Assembly: GCF_039523735.1 (NCBI RefSeq)
Contig: NZ_BAAAFW010000050.1
Coordinates: 124,001-188,000, forward strand
From: Tatumella punctata
GTDB taxonomy: Bacteria > Pseudomonadota > Gammaproteobacteria > Enterobacterales > Enterobacteriaceae
DNA length: 64,000 nt
Direction of reading: 5' to 3'
Both the position numbers and the translations under genes were made by a program. Below the pieces are notes generated by a model. It did not search any database and was not told the DNA's origin. It saw only the letters and a list, made by a program, of their open reading frames with translations. Shown here piece by piece: positions 36,077 through 44,933 of this stretch; position 1 is the first letter of the stretch, and each line of letters begins with the position of its first letter.

Positions 36077-36544
36077 TCAGTGGCTGGCGGTATAGTTGAA
36101 ATCATCGGGGTGATTTTCCAGGCTGCCGGTAATGGCCGCATATAATACGGTTCTGCCATCAATGGATAATTTGTCACTCAGGTTCAGCCAGCGTAATTGC
36201 TCCGTATGACGTCTTTCATCATGACGAACAAATACACCACTCATTGTGCCTTCTGCCGGCGAGTAAAGCAGGGCGAACTGTTCGGCAGAGCAGTTATGCG
36301 GTTTACAGGCATAATATACCTGATACCGCTCACCGTTCAGCGTCACCGGCTGTGCCGGCGTTTCGGTCCCCCCTTTCTTTACCCAGTCAGGCAGATGTTG
36401 TCCTGTGACCAGCTGTGAAAATTGCTGACGGCCCTGCGGGCTATGGATAAGCGTATTTAAGCTGGTTTGCTGCCCTGCGACGGCCGGGAAAGTTACTGCC
36501 GAACAAAGGGTTGCAGCACAGAACATCCGGAATATCATCTTCAT
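36077..36544 (-). CDS. ivy: Periplasmic C-type lysozyme inhibitor Ivy
   Basis: Binds and blocks vertebrate c-type lysozyme in the periplasm. 155 residues with a Sec signal peptide (cleavage expected after PAVAG, about residue 24). The family's inhibitory loop CKPHNC is present, preceded by HLPDWVKKGGTETPAQPVTLNGERYQV and followed by the C-terminal LSIDGRTVLYAAITGSLENHPDDFNY block. It stands alone between rlmB and rpsF, a place where E. coli does not carry ivy. AT-rich upstream region of about 110 bases before the rpsF promoter. Confidence 0.93.
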   Translation of the reverse strand: MKMIFRMFCAATLCSAVTFPAVAGQQTSLNTLIHSPQGRQQFSQLVTGQHLPDWVKKGGTETPAQPVTLNGERYQVYYACKPHNCSAEQFALLYSPAEGTMSGVFVRHDERRHTEQLRWLNLSDKLSIDGRTVLYAAITGSLENHPDDFNYTASH

Positions 36545-36656
36545 CTGTTCCTCCTGTAAAGTGGCATTATTATAGTCTGTTAGCGGTAGTGCCGCTAATC
36601 GCTGCTACGCCATATTATGGTGATGCAATCTTTGTCATTATTCGTGATTTAATTGC

Positions 36657-36685
36657 TTGAATTTCGCCCTCAGGGTCAGTATTAT
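36657..36685 (+). promoter_or_regulatory. Sigma-70 promoter of the rpsF operon
   Basis: TTGAAT and TATTAT with an exact 17-base spacer. It places the RNA start near 36692, leaving a ~92-base leader before rpsF. Confidence 0.65.
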
Positions 36686-36700
36686 TACGCGTCAATTTTT

Positions 36701-36750
36701 CGGCCGCACTTAAACACGTTCCTTGCTTCCATGGGCCGCGGCTGACCCTG
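36701..36750 (+). promoter_or_regulatory. Probable S6:S18 ribosomal-protein leader
   Basis: In the rpsF leader CGGCCG (36701-36706) can pair with CGGCTG (36739-36744), and a CCG trinucleotide stands just 5' of the second arm. A stem with a bulged CCG is the known element by which the S6:S18 complex represses rpsF translation. No covariance test was possible. Confidence 0.5.
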
Positions 36751-36783
36751 ACAGGAGGCTGAATAATCCGTAAGGAGCAACCG

Positions 36784-37179
36784 ATGCGTCATTACGAAAT
36801 CGTATTTATGGTCCATCCTGACCAGAGCGAGCAGGTTCCAGGAATGATCGAGCGTTACACTGGTGCTATCACCGGTGCAGAAGGCACGATCCACCGTCTG
36901 GAAGACTGGGGTCGCCGTCAGCTGGCTTACCCGATCAACAAACTGCACAAAGCACACTACGTTCTGTTGAACGTTGAAGCTCCGCAGAGTGTTATCGATG
37001 AGCTGGAAACTAATTTCCGCTTCAACGACGCCGTTATCCGTAGCATGGTTATGCGCGTTAAAAACGCGGTAACTGAAGCGTCACCAATGGTTAAAGCGAA
37101 AGAAGAACGTCGTGATCGTCGTGAAGACTTCGCTAACGAAACCACTGATGACTCAGATGCTGAGGAAACTGAAGAGTAA
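36784..37179 (+). CDS. rpsF: 30S ribosomal protein S6
   Basis: Binds S18 in the 30S platform. 131 residues: MRHYEIVFMVHPDQSEQVPGMIERY, the DWGRRQLAYPINKLHKAHYVL segment, and an acidic C-terminal tail ending EETEE, the type of tail that RimK extends with glutamates. AAGGAG ribosome site. First gene of rpsF-priB-rpsR-rplI. Confidence 0.97.
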   Translation: MRHYEIVFMVHPDQSEQVPGMIERYTGAITGAEGTIHRLEDWGRRQLAYPINKLHKAHYVLLNVEAPQSVIDELETNFRFNDAVIRSMVMRVKNAVTEASPMVKAKEERRDRREDFANETTDDSDAEETEE

Positions 37180-37182
37180 TCC

Positions 37183-37735
<553 letters not shown>

Positions 37736-37774
37736 TCGGCCACTGTCCATTAACGACTTTGAGAGGATAAGGTA

Positions 37775-38224
37775 ATGCAAGTTATTCTGCTTGATAAAGT
37801 AACAAACCTGGGTAACCTGGGTGATCAGGTAAACGTAAAAGCGGGCTACGCTCGTAACTTCCTGGTTCCACAGGGTAAAGCTGTCCCTGCAACTAAAACT
37901 AACATCGAGTTTTTCGAAGCTCGTCGTGCTGAGCTGGAAGCTAAACAGGCTGAAACTCAGGCTGCTGCCAATGCCCGTGCTGAGAAAATCAACGCACTGG
38001 CGACAGTAACCATTACTTCTAAAGCCGGTGACGGTGGCAGACTGTTTGGTTCTATCGGCGCACGCGATATCGCTGATGCAGTATCTGCTGCCGGCGTTGA
38101 CGTTGCGAAAAGCGAAGTTCGTTTAGCCGAAGGCGTTCTGCGCTCTACCGGCGAATACGAAGTTAATTTCCAGGTTCATAGCGAAGTAGTTGCTAAACTG
38201 GTTGTTAACGTCGTTGCTGCATAA
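37775..38224 (+). CDS. rplI: 50S ribosomal protein L9
   Basis: Two-domain rRNA-binding protein joined by a long helix that helps keep reading frame. 149 residues beginning MQVILLDKVTNLGNLGDQVNVKAGYARNFLVPQGKA, with the linker helix at about 41-75 and the C-terminal VTITSKAGDGGRLFGSIGARDI domain. AGAGG ribosome site; last gene of the operon. Confidence 0.97.
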   Translation: MQVILLDKVTNLGNLGDQVNVKAGYARNFLVPQGKAVPATKTNIEFFEARRAELEAKQAETQAAANARAEKINALATVTITSKAGDGGRLFGSIGARDIADAVSAAGVDVAKSEVRLAEGVLRSTGEYEVNFQVHSEVVAKLVVNVVAA

Positions 38225-38241
38225 TTTGCAGTAATGCGAAA

Positions 38242-38266
38242 ACGCCGGCCTTGTGCCGGCGTTTTT
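38242..38266 (+). terminator. Terminator of the rpsF-rplI operon
   Basis: ACGCCGGC / GCCGGCGT stem with a 5-base loop followed by TTTTG. Confidence 0.88.
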
Positions 38267-38298
38267 GTTTGTACAGTCCGCCTGCATGACAGACAGTT

Positions 38299-38841
38299 TT
38301 ACTGCGCCCGGATAAAGCTGCCGTTGCTCTGACGGGTAAAAAGCACGGGTCCGTTGCTGTTATTCAGTGTCAGGGCTGTCACGGTGCCACGGGCATTAAT
38401 CCGCAGCCGAATCTGCTGTCCTGCCTGTAAATTACTTAAAGGCTTATCTGTACCCTCTGCGTTTGCCATCGCAAACACATCACTGACCGGTAAATTATTA
38501 TCACGGAATAGCTGAGCCAGCGTCTGCCCATCGCTTATCTGGTAATTATGCCATTGTCCCTGCGGATCATCTGACGAAGGGGCTGGCAACGATGACGAGC
38601 TATCACTGCTATTATCCAGCTGTGCCTGCATTATCGCCTGTGAAGTATTCACGGACCGTTGTACCGGAAATTGCGTGGACTGACCCGGTAATAAAAAACC
38701 CGTGATTATCAGCAACAGACCGATAAATATTCCCCAGCGGTGAGTCAGCGGCAGGGGATCCAGCCAGTGCAACTTTTCTGGCCATTGCCGGATATTACTA
38801 ATCAGTGAATCCGGACTGATATTTTTTTTCTGTTTCCGCAT
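38299..38841 (-). CDS. ytfB: OapA-domain envelope protein (YtfB-like)
   Basis: Inner-membrane anchored, peptidoglycan/glycan-binding protein; E. coli YtfB is linked to cell division and adhesion. From the ATG at 38841 (AGGA upstream, 180 residues) the layout is a short cytoplasmic part, the conserved LDPLPLTHRWG, one membrane helix, a Ser/Gln-rich linker, then the OapA domain with SDGQTLAQLFRDNNLPVSDVFAMANAEG and the C-terminal PVLFTRQSNGSFIRAQ. Two earlier in-frame ATGs exist (38958 with AGAGAG; 39021), so the N-terminus is uncertain. It lies between rplI and fklB as in E. coli. Confidence 0.85.
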   Translation of the reverse strand: MRKQKKNISPDSLISNIRQWPEKLHWLDPLPLTHRWGIFIGLLLIITGFLLPGQSTQFPVQRSVNTSQAIMQAQLDNSSDSSSSLPAPSSDDPQGQWHNYQISDGQTLAQLFRDNNLPVSDVFAMANAEGTDKPLSNLQAGQQIRLRINARGTVTALTLNNSNGPVLFTRQSNGSFIRAQ

Positions 38842-39163
38842 AGTGGTGTCCTGTTGCGGGGTAATTAATTTGCGTATGGCTGCGGGGCGTGCGGCCCTCA
38901 GGACAGCGGCTACGCGGTTCCGGGTGACAGGGGGATTACGGCGGGCAAATTGGCCCATTTTGTCTCTCTTCTTACACAGATAATGATAGTCGCGATGCTG
39001 AACTGCCGTCGTAGTTATCACCGGCCGGCGGATATACGCACCTTAAGCTGACTATTGTTCATCTTTCAGAAAAAAAAGTCACCAGCAGCAGGTTCGGTTT
39101 TACCCCGGCGGCGTGCGCTGTTATGCTGCCGTTTCACTTTTTTAAGATAAATCAGGAACAGAA

Positions 39164-39784
39164 ATGACGACTCTTTCTTTTGATAGCGTTGAAGCACAGG
39201 CTAGTTACGGTATTGGTCTGCAGGTCGGGCAGCAACTGCTGGAATCAGGTTTACAAGGGTTACAGCCTGAAGCTTTACTCGCCGGCCTGCGTGATGCGCT
39301 GGAAGGAAATTCGCCGGCTGTCCCTGTGGACGTCGTACATCGCGCACTGCGTGAAGTTCATGAACGCGCTGAAGCGGTTCGTCAGGAACGTACTCAGGTT
39401 ATGGCAGCAGAAGGGCTGAAATATCTTGAAGAAAATCGTCAGCGTGAAGGCGTCAGCAGCACTGAGTCTGGTCTGCAATTCCGCGTACTGACTCAGGGTG
39501 AAGGTGCGATACCTTCGCGTCAGGATCGTGTCCGCGTACACTATACAGGCAAACTGATCGATGGCACCGTATTCGACAGTTCTGTACAGCGTGGTGAACC
39601 GGCAGAATTCCCTGTCAGCGGCGTTATCGCGGGCTGGATTGAAGCTCTGACCCTGATGCCGGTAGGCTCGAAGTGGGAGCTGGTGATCCCTCAGCAGCTG
39701 GCATACGGCGAGCGTGGTGCCGGTGCATCAATTCCTCCGCTGAGCACTCTGGTCTTCGAAGTAGAGTTACTGGATATTCTGTAA
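39164..39784 (+). CDS. fklB: FKBP-type peptidyl-prolyl isomerase FklB (FKBP22)
   Basis: Speeds prolyl isomerisation in folding proteins. 206 residues exactly as E. coli: N-terminal dimerisation domain with SYGIGLQVGQQL, long helix, then the FKBP domain with DRVRVHYTGKLIDGTVFDSS, the GVIAGWIEALTLMPVGSKWEL block and YGERGAGASIPPLSTLVFEVELLDIL. Confidence 0.96.
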   Translation: MTTLSFDSVEAQASYGIGLQVGQQLLESGLQGLQPEALLAGLRDALEGNSPAVPVDVVHRALREVHERAEAVRQERTQVMAAEGLKYLEENRQREGVSSTESGLQFRVLTQGEGAIPSRQDRVRVHYTGKLIDGTVFDSSVQRGEPAEFPVSGVIAGWIEALTLMPVGSKWELVIPQQLAYGERGAGASIPPLSTLVFEVELLDIL

Positions 39785-39801
39785 TTCACTGCATTAATCT
39801 G

Positions 39802-39828
39802 AACCGGCCACAGGGCCGGTTTTTTTTG
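39802..39828 (+). terminator. Terminator of fklB
   Basis: ACCGGCC-CAG-type loop-GGCCGGT stem followed by eight Ts. Strong. Confidence 0.9.
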
Positions 39829-39998
39829 CCTGCGCCCGTAGACCTGGCGCGGGATGACGGATTCGCTCAGGGTGTTGTCAGCGATATCTGTTCCCGCCAC
39901 CCTCTCTGCGTCAGCAGAGAAAATACGGTACACTGAAAAAACGACAACTAATGACGGCGCACTTCTCTGTGGGGTGCCGAACATGAAGGGGGTGAATA

Positions 39999-40739
39999 AT
40001 GCTGGAACAACTCTGTCAGTTAGCGAGAGCAGCCGGTGTGGAAATTATGCAGATATATAATGCCGAACAGCCGCCGGACATCCTGCATAAAGCAGATAAT
40101 TCCCCGGTGACCGCCGCGGATATAGCAGCTCATCATGTGATCCTCGACGGGCTGAGCCGAATAACTCCGGATATTCCGGTGCTATCGGAAGAGTCACCCG
40201 TAAGCTGGCCAGAACGTCAGCAGTGGCAGCGTTACTGGCTGGTTGATCCGCTCGATGGCACTAAAGAGTTTATACGTCGTAACGGAGAGTTCACGGTAAA
40301 TATCGCCCTGATTGAGCAGGGGGTGCCGGTTGCAGGTGTTGTCTATGCACCCGCGACGGACCTGATGTATTTTGCCGCGGAAGGAAAAGCCTGGAAAGAA
40401 ACACAGGGGGACCGCCGTCAGATTCAGGTGCAGCAGGCAAATCCGCCGCTGGTTGTGGTAAGCCGTTCCCATGCTGATAGTGAACTGAAAGAGTATCTGC
40501 AACAACTGGGAGAACATCAGACCACGTCTGTCGGATCATCCCTGAAGTTTTGTCTGGTCGCAGAGGGCAAAGCACAACTCTACCCGCGTTTCGGACCGAC
40601 GAATATCTGGGACACGGGGGCCGGACATGCTGTAGCAAAAGCTGCCGGGGCGCATGTCACTGACTGGACCGGAAAAACACTGGATTATACGCCACGTGAG
40701 TCCTTCCTCAATCCCGGTTTCCGGGTCAGTGTGTTCTGA
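39999..40739 (+). CDS. cysQ: 3'(2'),5'-bisphosphate nucleotidase CysQ
   Basis: Removes PAP/PAPS by-product in sulfate assimilation. Inositol-monophosphatase fold with metal-binding SEES, WLVDPLDGTKEFI and NIWDTGAGHAV motifs. 246 residues, same as E. coli. Relevant to the organosulfur cluster at the right end of the window, though not linked to it. A CCCGCCG / CGGCGGG stem follows at 40749-40770. Confidence 0.95.
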   Translation: MLEQLCQLARAAGVEIMQIYNAEQPPDILHKADNSPVTAADIAAHHVILDGLSRITPDIPVLSEESPVSWPERQQWQRYWLVDPLDGTKEFIRRNGEFTVNIALIEQGVPVAGVVYAPATDLMYFAAEGKAWKETQGDRRQIQVQQANPPLVVVSRSHADSELKEYLQQLGEHQTTSVGSSLKFCLVAEGKAQLYPRFGPTNIWDTGAGHAVAKAAGAHVTDWTGKTLDYTPRESFLNPGFRVSVF

Positions 40740-41131
40740 CCATTCTCTCCCGCCGGACTGCATCGGCGGGCTAATCCTATTCAGCCCGCGGGGGCGCCGG
40801 CGTGCCCTGTGCTGTATCCCTTACCGGCTTGCTACGCACTTTTCTCTGCAACACCCTTAACTGCGGTACGGCCACTCTTCTGTGCAGTGATCATCTTACT
40901 GACATATATGCCCGGCATTATATGTCGCCATCAGTTGTTAAATAATTGTGTGCTACTGCACAGATGTGATTTTTATACTGTATTAACATAGATAAACAAA
41001 ATATAAGACTAATCCATACCATTTTTATGGTTTATCTGATTGAGCAGTGTGACAATTTACCGGTAAATTGTGGTCATAGCAGTGATATCCGGTTGCGGAT
41101 ATCAGGGCATCAGCAAGTAAGGATCGAAAGG
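40740..41131 (+). promoter_or_regulatory. cysQ-ytfK intergenic region with two tandem palindromes
   Basis: 392 bases with no gene (ytfJ of E. coli is absent). A weak CCCGCCG hairpin (40749-40770) may end cysQ. A TATACT-like -10 box lies near 40975. Close to ytfK are a perfect 20-bp palindrome (arm ACAATTTACC, 41052-41071) and, 11 bases on, a perfect 9-bp hairpin TGATATCCG-GTTG-CGGATATCA (41083-41104). Both would be in the ytfK leader RNA. Confidence 0.6.
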
Positions 41132-41338
41132 ATGAAGATTTTTCAGCGATACAACCCTCTGCAAATCGCTAAATACGTGAAAATTTTGTTTAAAGGCCGC
41201 TTATATATTCGTGGTATCGGGGCTTTTGACTTCGATAAGGGCAGGTTGTTACTGCCGACTGTAAAAGATAAGCAGCAACTGAATGTGATGTCGGAAATTA
41301 ACCGCCAGGTGCTGCGTTTACAGGCTGAGTATCGTTAA
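41132..41338 (+). CDS. ytfK: DUF1107 protein YtfK
   Basis: 68 residues, same length as E. coli YtfK, which binds SpoT and tilts it toward (p)ppGpp synthesis under phosphate or fatty-acid starvation. MKIFQRYNPLQIAKYVKILFKGRLYI opens the protein, followed by GAFDFDKGRLLLPTVKDK and VMSEINRQVLRLQ. The open frame runs 35 codons upstream through the palindromes, but the family start is the ATG at 41132, with AAGGA eight bases upstream. Confidence 0.92.
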   Translation: MKIFQRYNPLQIAKYVKILFKGRLYIRGIGAFDFDKGRLLLPTVKDKQQLNVMSEINRQVLRLQAEYR

Positions 41339-41344
41339 TAAAGC

Positions 41345-41366
41345 CAGGGCGCCGGAAGGCGCCCTG
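41345..41366. terminator. Hairpin between convergent ytfK and ytfL
   Basis: CAGGGCGCC-GGAA-GGCGCCCTG, a perfect 9-bp stem, placed midway between the two stop codons. Likely shared by both strands although T-runs are short. Confidence 0.65.
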
Positions 41367-41372
41367 AATCAT

Positions 41373-42716
41373 TTAACTGGCAGAGATATTCTCGTCTGCG
41401 ACAATAGTGCCGGCAGGGGCCAGCATTGCCGGGCGTTCATCTATTCTGGTGACCAGTAATTGGTCAATCCGGTAGCTGTCGATATCCACCACTTCGAACT
41501 TATACCCCGAAAACATCACAAAATCGGTACGTTTCGGGATTTTACGCAGCATGTACATCATAAAGCCGCCAATGGTTTCGTAATTACCCGAATGGGGAAA
41601 TTCGTCAATGTTCAGCACCCGCATCACATCATCGATCGGGGTTCCTCCTTCGACCAGCCATGAGTTAGCATCACGGGCAACGATCTGTTCTTCAAAGCCC
41701 TGACCGACCAGGTCACCCATCAGAGTGGTCATCACATCATTCAGTGTGATAATGCCCACCACTAATGCATATTCGTTCATGATCACTGCAAAATCTTCCC
41801 CGGCAGATTTAAAGCTTTCCAGCGCTTCAGACAGGGTCAGTGTGTCAGGAACAATCAGTGCAGAGCGGATCTGCACGCCGCTGTTAAGGGTCAGGCTCTG
41901 ATTCCCCAGCACCCGCAGTAATAGCTCCTTGGAGTCAACATAACCAATAATATGGTCAATATCGTTATTACAGACCAGGAATTTAGAATGCGGGTGCTGT
42001 GCAATTTTTGACTTCAGACTTTCTTCATCTTCATTCAAATCGAACCAGACAATATTTTCCCGCGATGTCATGGATGAAGGCACAGTGCGTGACTCCAGCT
42101 CAAAGACATTTTCAATCAGTTCATGTTCCTGTTTACGCAGTACCCCGGCCAGCGCCCCGGCTTCGACGACCGCGTAGATATCATCAGGGGTGATGTCATC
42201 TTTGCGGACCATTGGAATTTTAAACAGGCGGAAAATATTATTCGCCATACCGTTAAAAAACCACACCAGTGGCCGGAAGATCATCAGACAAAAACGCATC
42301 GGGTGGATGATACGCAGAGCAATGGCTTCCGGTGCAATCATCCCGATACGTTTTGGTGTCAGGTCTGCAAACAGAATAAACAGGCTGGTGACGATGGTGA
42401 AAGAGCAGATAAAACTCAGCTGATCGGCAATTTCCGGTGCAAAGAAGCGTGAGAACAGCGAACTGAATGCCGGGGAAAATGCAGCATCACCGACGATACC
42501 GCCGAGGATGGCAACCGCGTTCAGACCAATCTGTACTACGGTAAAGAACATGCCCGGGGATTCCTGCATCTTCAGGATATGCTGGGCACGGACATCACCG
42601 TCATCTGCCAGCAATTTCAGTTTTATTTTGCGTGCAGCGGCCAGAGAAATTTCAGACAGGGAGAAAAAAGAACTGATGACTATCAGTAATAAAATGACAA
42701 ATAAGCTATCTAACAT
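41373..42716 (-). CDS. paeA: CNNM/CorC-type membrane protein YtfL (PaeA)
   Basis: Inner-membrane protein with a DUF21/CNNM domain (about four hydrophobic segments, residues 1-200), two CBS domains (about 215-335) and a C-terminal CorC/HlyC domain with GTPIDDVMRVLNIDEFP and DFVMFSGYKFEVVDID. 447 residues as in E. coli. The Salmonella/E. coli protein is reported to protect against putrescine and cadaverine, probably by export. msrA, normally upstream, is absent; instead a long structured leader precedes the gene. Confidence 0.93.
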   Translation of the reverse strand: MLDSLFVILLLIVISSFFSLSEISLAAARKIKLKLLADDGDVRAQHILKMQESPGMFFTVVQIGLNAVAILGGIVGDAAFSPAFSSLFSRFFAPEIADQLSFICSFTIVTSLFILFADLTPKRIGMIAPEAIALRIIHPMRFCLMIFRPLVWFFNGMANNIFRLFKIPMVRKDDITPDDIYAVVEAGALAGVLRKQEHELIENVFELESRTVPSSMTSRENIVWFDLNEDEESLKSKIAQHPHSKFLVCNNDIDHIIGYVDSKELLLRVLGNQSLTLNSGVQIRSALIVPDTLTLSEALESFKSAGEDFAVIMNEYALVVGIITLNDVMTTLMGDLVGQGFEEQIVARDANSWLVEGGTPIDDVMRVLNIDEFPHSGNYETIGGFMMYMLRKIPKRTDFVMFSGYKFEVVDIDSYRIDQLLVTRIDERPAMLAPAGTIVADENISAS

Positions 42717-42888
42717 AAAGGGTCCAGTGTTTATACTCTTGTCATTTTTGGCGTGGGCAACATAGACCTTCTCGTGCGCTGACAGTGCTTATATCAGTAA
42801 CATCGGCTATCCGCGCCAAAAATGTCTGTCCGGCAGCTTAATTAGCGTACCTCTCAGACAGAACGGCTCAGGCTTTCCTGAAGAAGCG
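42717..42888 (-). promoter_or_regulatory. Long structured leader of ytfL (paeA)
   Basis: An extended -10 box TGCTATAAT (42889-42897 on the minus strand) implies a leader of about 165 bases. In the RNA, an early TCAGG / CCTGA hairpin is followed by an 8-bp stem TCTGTCTG / CGGACAGA, then the 11-bp arms CATTTTTGGCG (42814-42824) and CGCCAAAAATG (42743-42753) enclose about 60 bases with further short hairpins. A 10-codon frame MLPTPKMTRV (42731-42763) overlaps the last arm and ends 14 bases before the ytfL ATG. No known riboswitch consensus was recognised. Confidence 0.5.
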
Positions 42889-42897
42889 ATTATAGCA

Positions 42898-43187
42898 GCA
42901 GCCACAGAGAGGCCGCCAGAGGGAAAGATGAACAAATTTTCATCGCCAAAATAATCTGTCGTAAAACAGTCTGTGCTGGTTTTTTATCTTAGCTTTACCG
43001 CCATCATTACGTCATTAAACCGAAAAATAGCGTTATATCTTACTGCCAGGTGTTGTGTTAACTGCAGCATTTATCGACAATAGCCGCTAACTATCTTAGT
43101 TTTTCATTTTTCGTTGTTTTTGCCTTTCCGGCTACCGATAGCCGGAAAAGCTCACCGGGAAAACGGCCGGTTTAAACAGGAGTTTAC
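42898..43187 (+). other. Upstream region of tamA
   Basis: About 290 bases, AT-rich, without a gene. It holds the tamA promoter region and a perfect 10-bp hairpin TTTCCGGCTA-CCGA-TAGCCGGAAA at 43125-43148, 40 bases before the tamA start. In E. coli msrA lies here. Confidence 0.5.
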
Positions 43188-44933
43188 GTGCCACGTCTAC
43201 GTTTATCGCTATTTGGTATGACGGTAATGCTTTTGACAGCGCCTGCCCTTCAGGCTGCGACCGTTCAGTTACAACTGACGGGATTGTCAGGTGAATTACA
43301 AAATAATGTGCGGATCCGTCTGGCAGCGATTGCCAGTGAAGAAGTTACGGCGGATAACCGTTTCCAGGCACGACTGACCGATTCCATTAAACAGAGCCTG
43401 CAAGCGCTCGGTTACTTTCAACCGGTAATTACGTTTCCGACCCCTCCTGAGTCTCTGGATCGTAAAAACCCGATCATCCGCGTAAAGGTTGATGCCGGTC
43501 CGCCGGTAAAGATTGCCGGCAGCACGATTGTGGTCGGGGGGGAAGGCAGTAAAGACCCTGATTACCAACAGTGGATAGCCGCAGGACGTCCGGTGGTCGG
43601 TACGGTACTTAATCAGGGCAAATACGACAGCTTTAAAAGCGGCTTCTCCGGCATTGCTCTGCGCAACGGTTATTTTGATGGTGAGTTTAAAAAAAGTCAG
43701 CTTGGTGTTTCGGTTGAGCGGCATGAAGCGTTCTGGGATATCGACTATGACAGCGGGCAGCGTTACCGGTTTGGTGATGTCAGCTTTACAGGCTCACAGA
43801 TCCGTGAAGAGTATCTGCGCCAGCTGGTTCCTTATCACAAAGGCGACTACTACAGTTCCCGGGACTTAGCCGAACTCAACCGCCGTTTATCTGCCACCGG
43901 GTGGTTCAGCTCGGTGGTGGCATCTCCGGAATTCGGTAAGTCCCGTCAGGATAAGGTGCTACCGGTGAGTGCGGTACTGACCCCCGCAGTGAAAAATACC
44001 GCCGAAGCGGGTATCGGTTACTCAACTGATGTCGGGCCCCATGTTAAAGCATCGTGGAAACGTCCCTGGGTAAACGACTACGGCCACAGCATGTCGGTCA
44101 GCACTTACCTGTCGCAGCCGGAACAACAGCTCGACATGACCTATAAAATACCGTTACTGAAAAGTCCGCTGGAACAATATTATCTGTTACAGGGCGGTGT
44201 AAAGCGTACCGACCTGAATGATACCCGTTCTGATACCTCGACACTGGCAGTATCCCGCTACTGGGATAATCAGTCGGGCTGGCAAAAAGCGGTAAACCTG
44301 CGCTGGAGTCTGGATAACTATACCCAGGGGAATATATCGGATAATACGATGCTGATTTATCCGGGGGTCAGTGTTAACCGTACCCGCTCACGGGGCGGGC
44401 TGATGCCGACATGGGGGGACTCTCAGCGTTACTCTGTCGACGTTTCTGATACGGGGTGGGGCTCGGATGTCGATTTTGTCATTATGCAGGCACAAAATGT
44501 CTGGATCCGTACCCTGGCCGAAAAAAACCGTTTTGTATTCCGTGGTAACCTTGGCTGGATAGAAACCAGTAATTTCAACCGTATCCCGCCTGACCTGCGC
44601 TTTTTTGCCGGGGGTGACCGCAGTATCCGTGGCTATAAATATAAAGATATCTCACCGCGTGATTCTGATGGCAAGCTGACCGGGGCCTCCAAAATGGCCA
44701 CCGGTTCGGCCGAGTATCAGTATAATTTTACGGGCAAATGGTGGGGGGCAGTCTTTATCGATTCCGGTGAAGCGGTCAATAATATCAAAGATTCTGATTT
44801 CAAAACCGGTGCCGGAGTGGGGATCCGCTGGGCATCACCGGTTGGGCCGATCAAGCTGGATATCGCCCGGCCGGTAGGCGATTCAGGCGAGCATGGATTA
44901 CAGTTTTATATCGGGTTGGGGCCGGAGTTATGA
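43188..44933 (+). CDS. tamA: Translocation and assembly module outer-membrane protein TamA
   Basis: Omp85-family outer-membrane protein; with TamB forms the TAM complex for autotransporter/OMP insertion and phospholipid transport. GTG start with AGGAG. 581 residues: signal peptide (about 1-23), three POTRA domains (about 24-265), 16-stranded barrel with the lid-lock motif FFAGGDRSIRGYKY near residue 485. Ends with an aromatic-rich FYIGLGPEL strand. Overlaps tamB by 4 bases. Confidence 0.95.
   Translation: MPRLRLSLFGMTVMLLTAPALQAATVQLQLTGLSGELQNNVRIRLAAIASEEVTADNRFQARLTDSIKQSLQALGYFQPVITFPTPPESLDRKNPIIRVKVDAGPPVKIAGSTIVVGGEGSKDPDYQQWIAAGRPVVGTVLNQGKYDSFKSGFSGIALRNGYFDGEFKKSQLGVSVERHEAFWDIDYDSGQRYRFGDVSFTGSQIREEYLRQLVPYHKGDYYSSRDLAELNRRLSATGWFSSVVASPEFGKSRQDKVLPVSAVLTPAVKNTAEAGIGYSTDVGPHVKASWKRPWVNDYGHSMSVSTYLSQPEQQLDMTYKIPLLKSPLEQYYLLQGGVKRTDLNDTRSDTSTLAVSRYWDNQSGWQKAVNLRWSLDNYTQGNISDNTMLIYPGVSVNRTRSRGGLMPTWGDSQRYSVDVSDTGWGSDVDFVIMQAQNVWIRTLAEKNRFVFRGNLGWIETSNFNRIPPDLRFFAGGDRSIRGYKYKDISPRDSDGKLTGASKMATGSAEYQYNFTGKWWGAVFIDSGEAVNNIKDSDFKTGAGVGIRWASPVGPIKLDIARPVGDSGEHGLQFYIGLGPEL

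Noticed and set aside
40740..41131. PhoB box upstream of ytfK
   Set aside because: One CTGACAT half is present near 40898 but no second half at the required spacing.
42743..42824. 11-bp inverted repeats as ends of a miniature transposable element
   Set aside because: No target-site duplication was seen, the total is only 82 bases, and the arms fit well as a stem in the ytfL leader.
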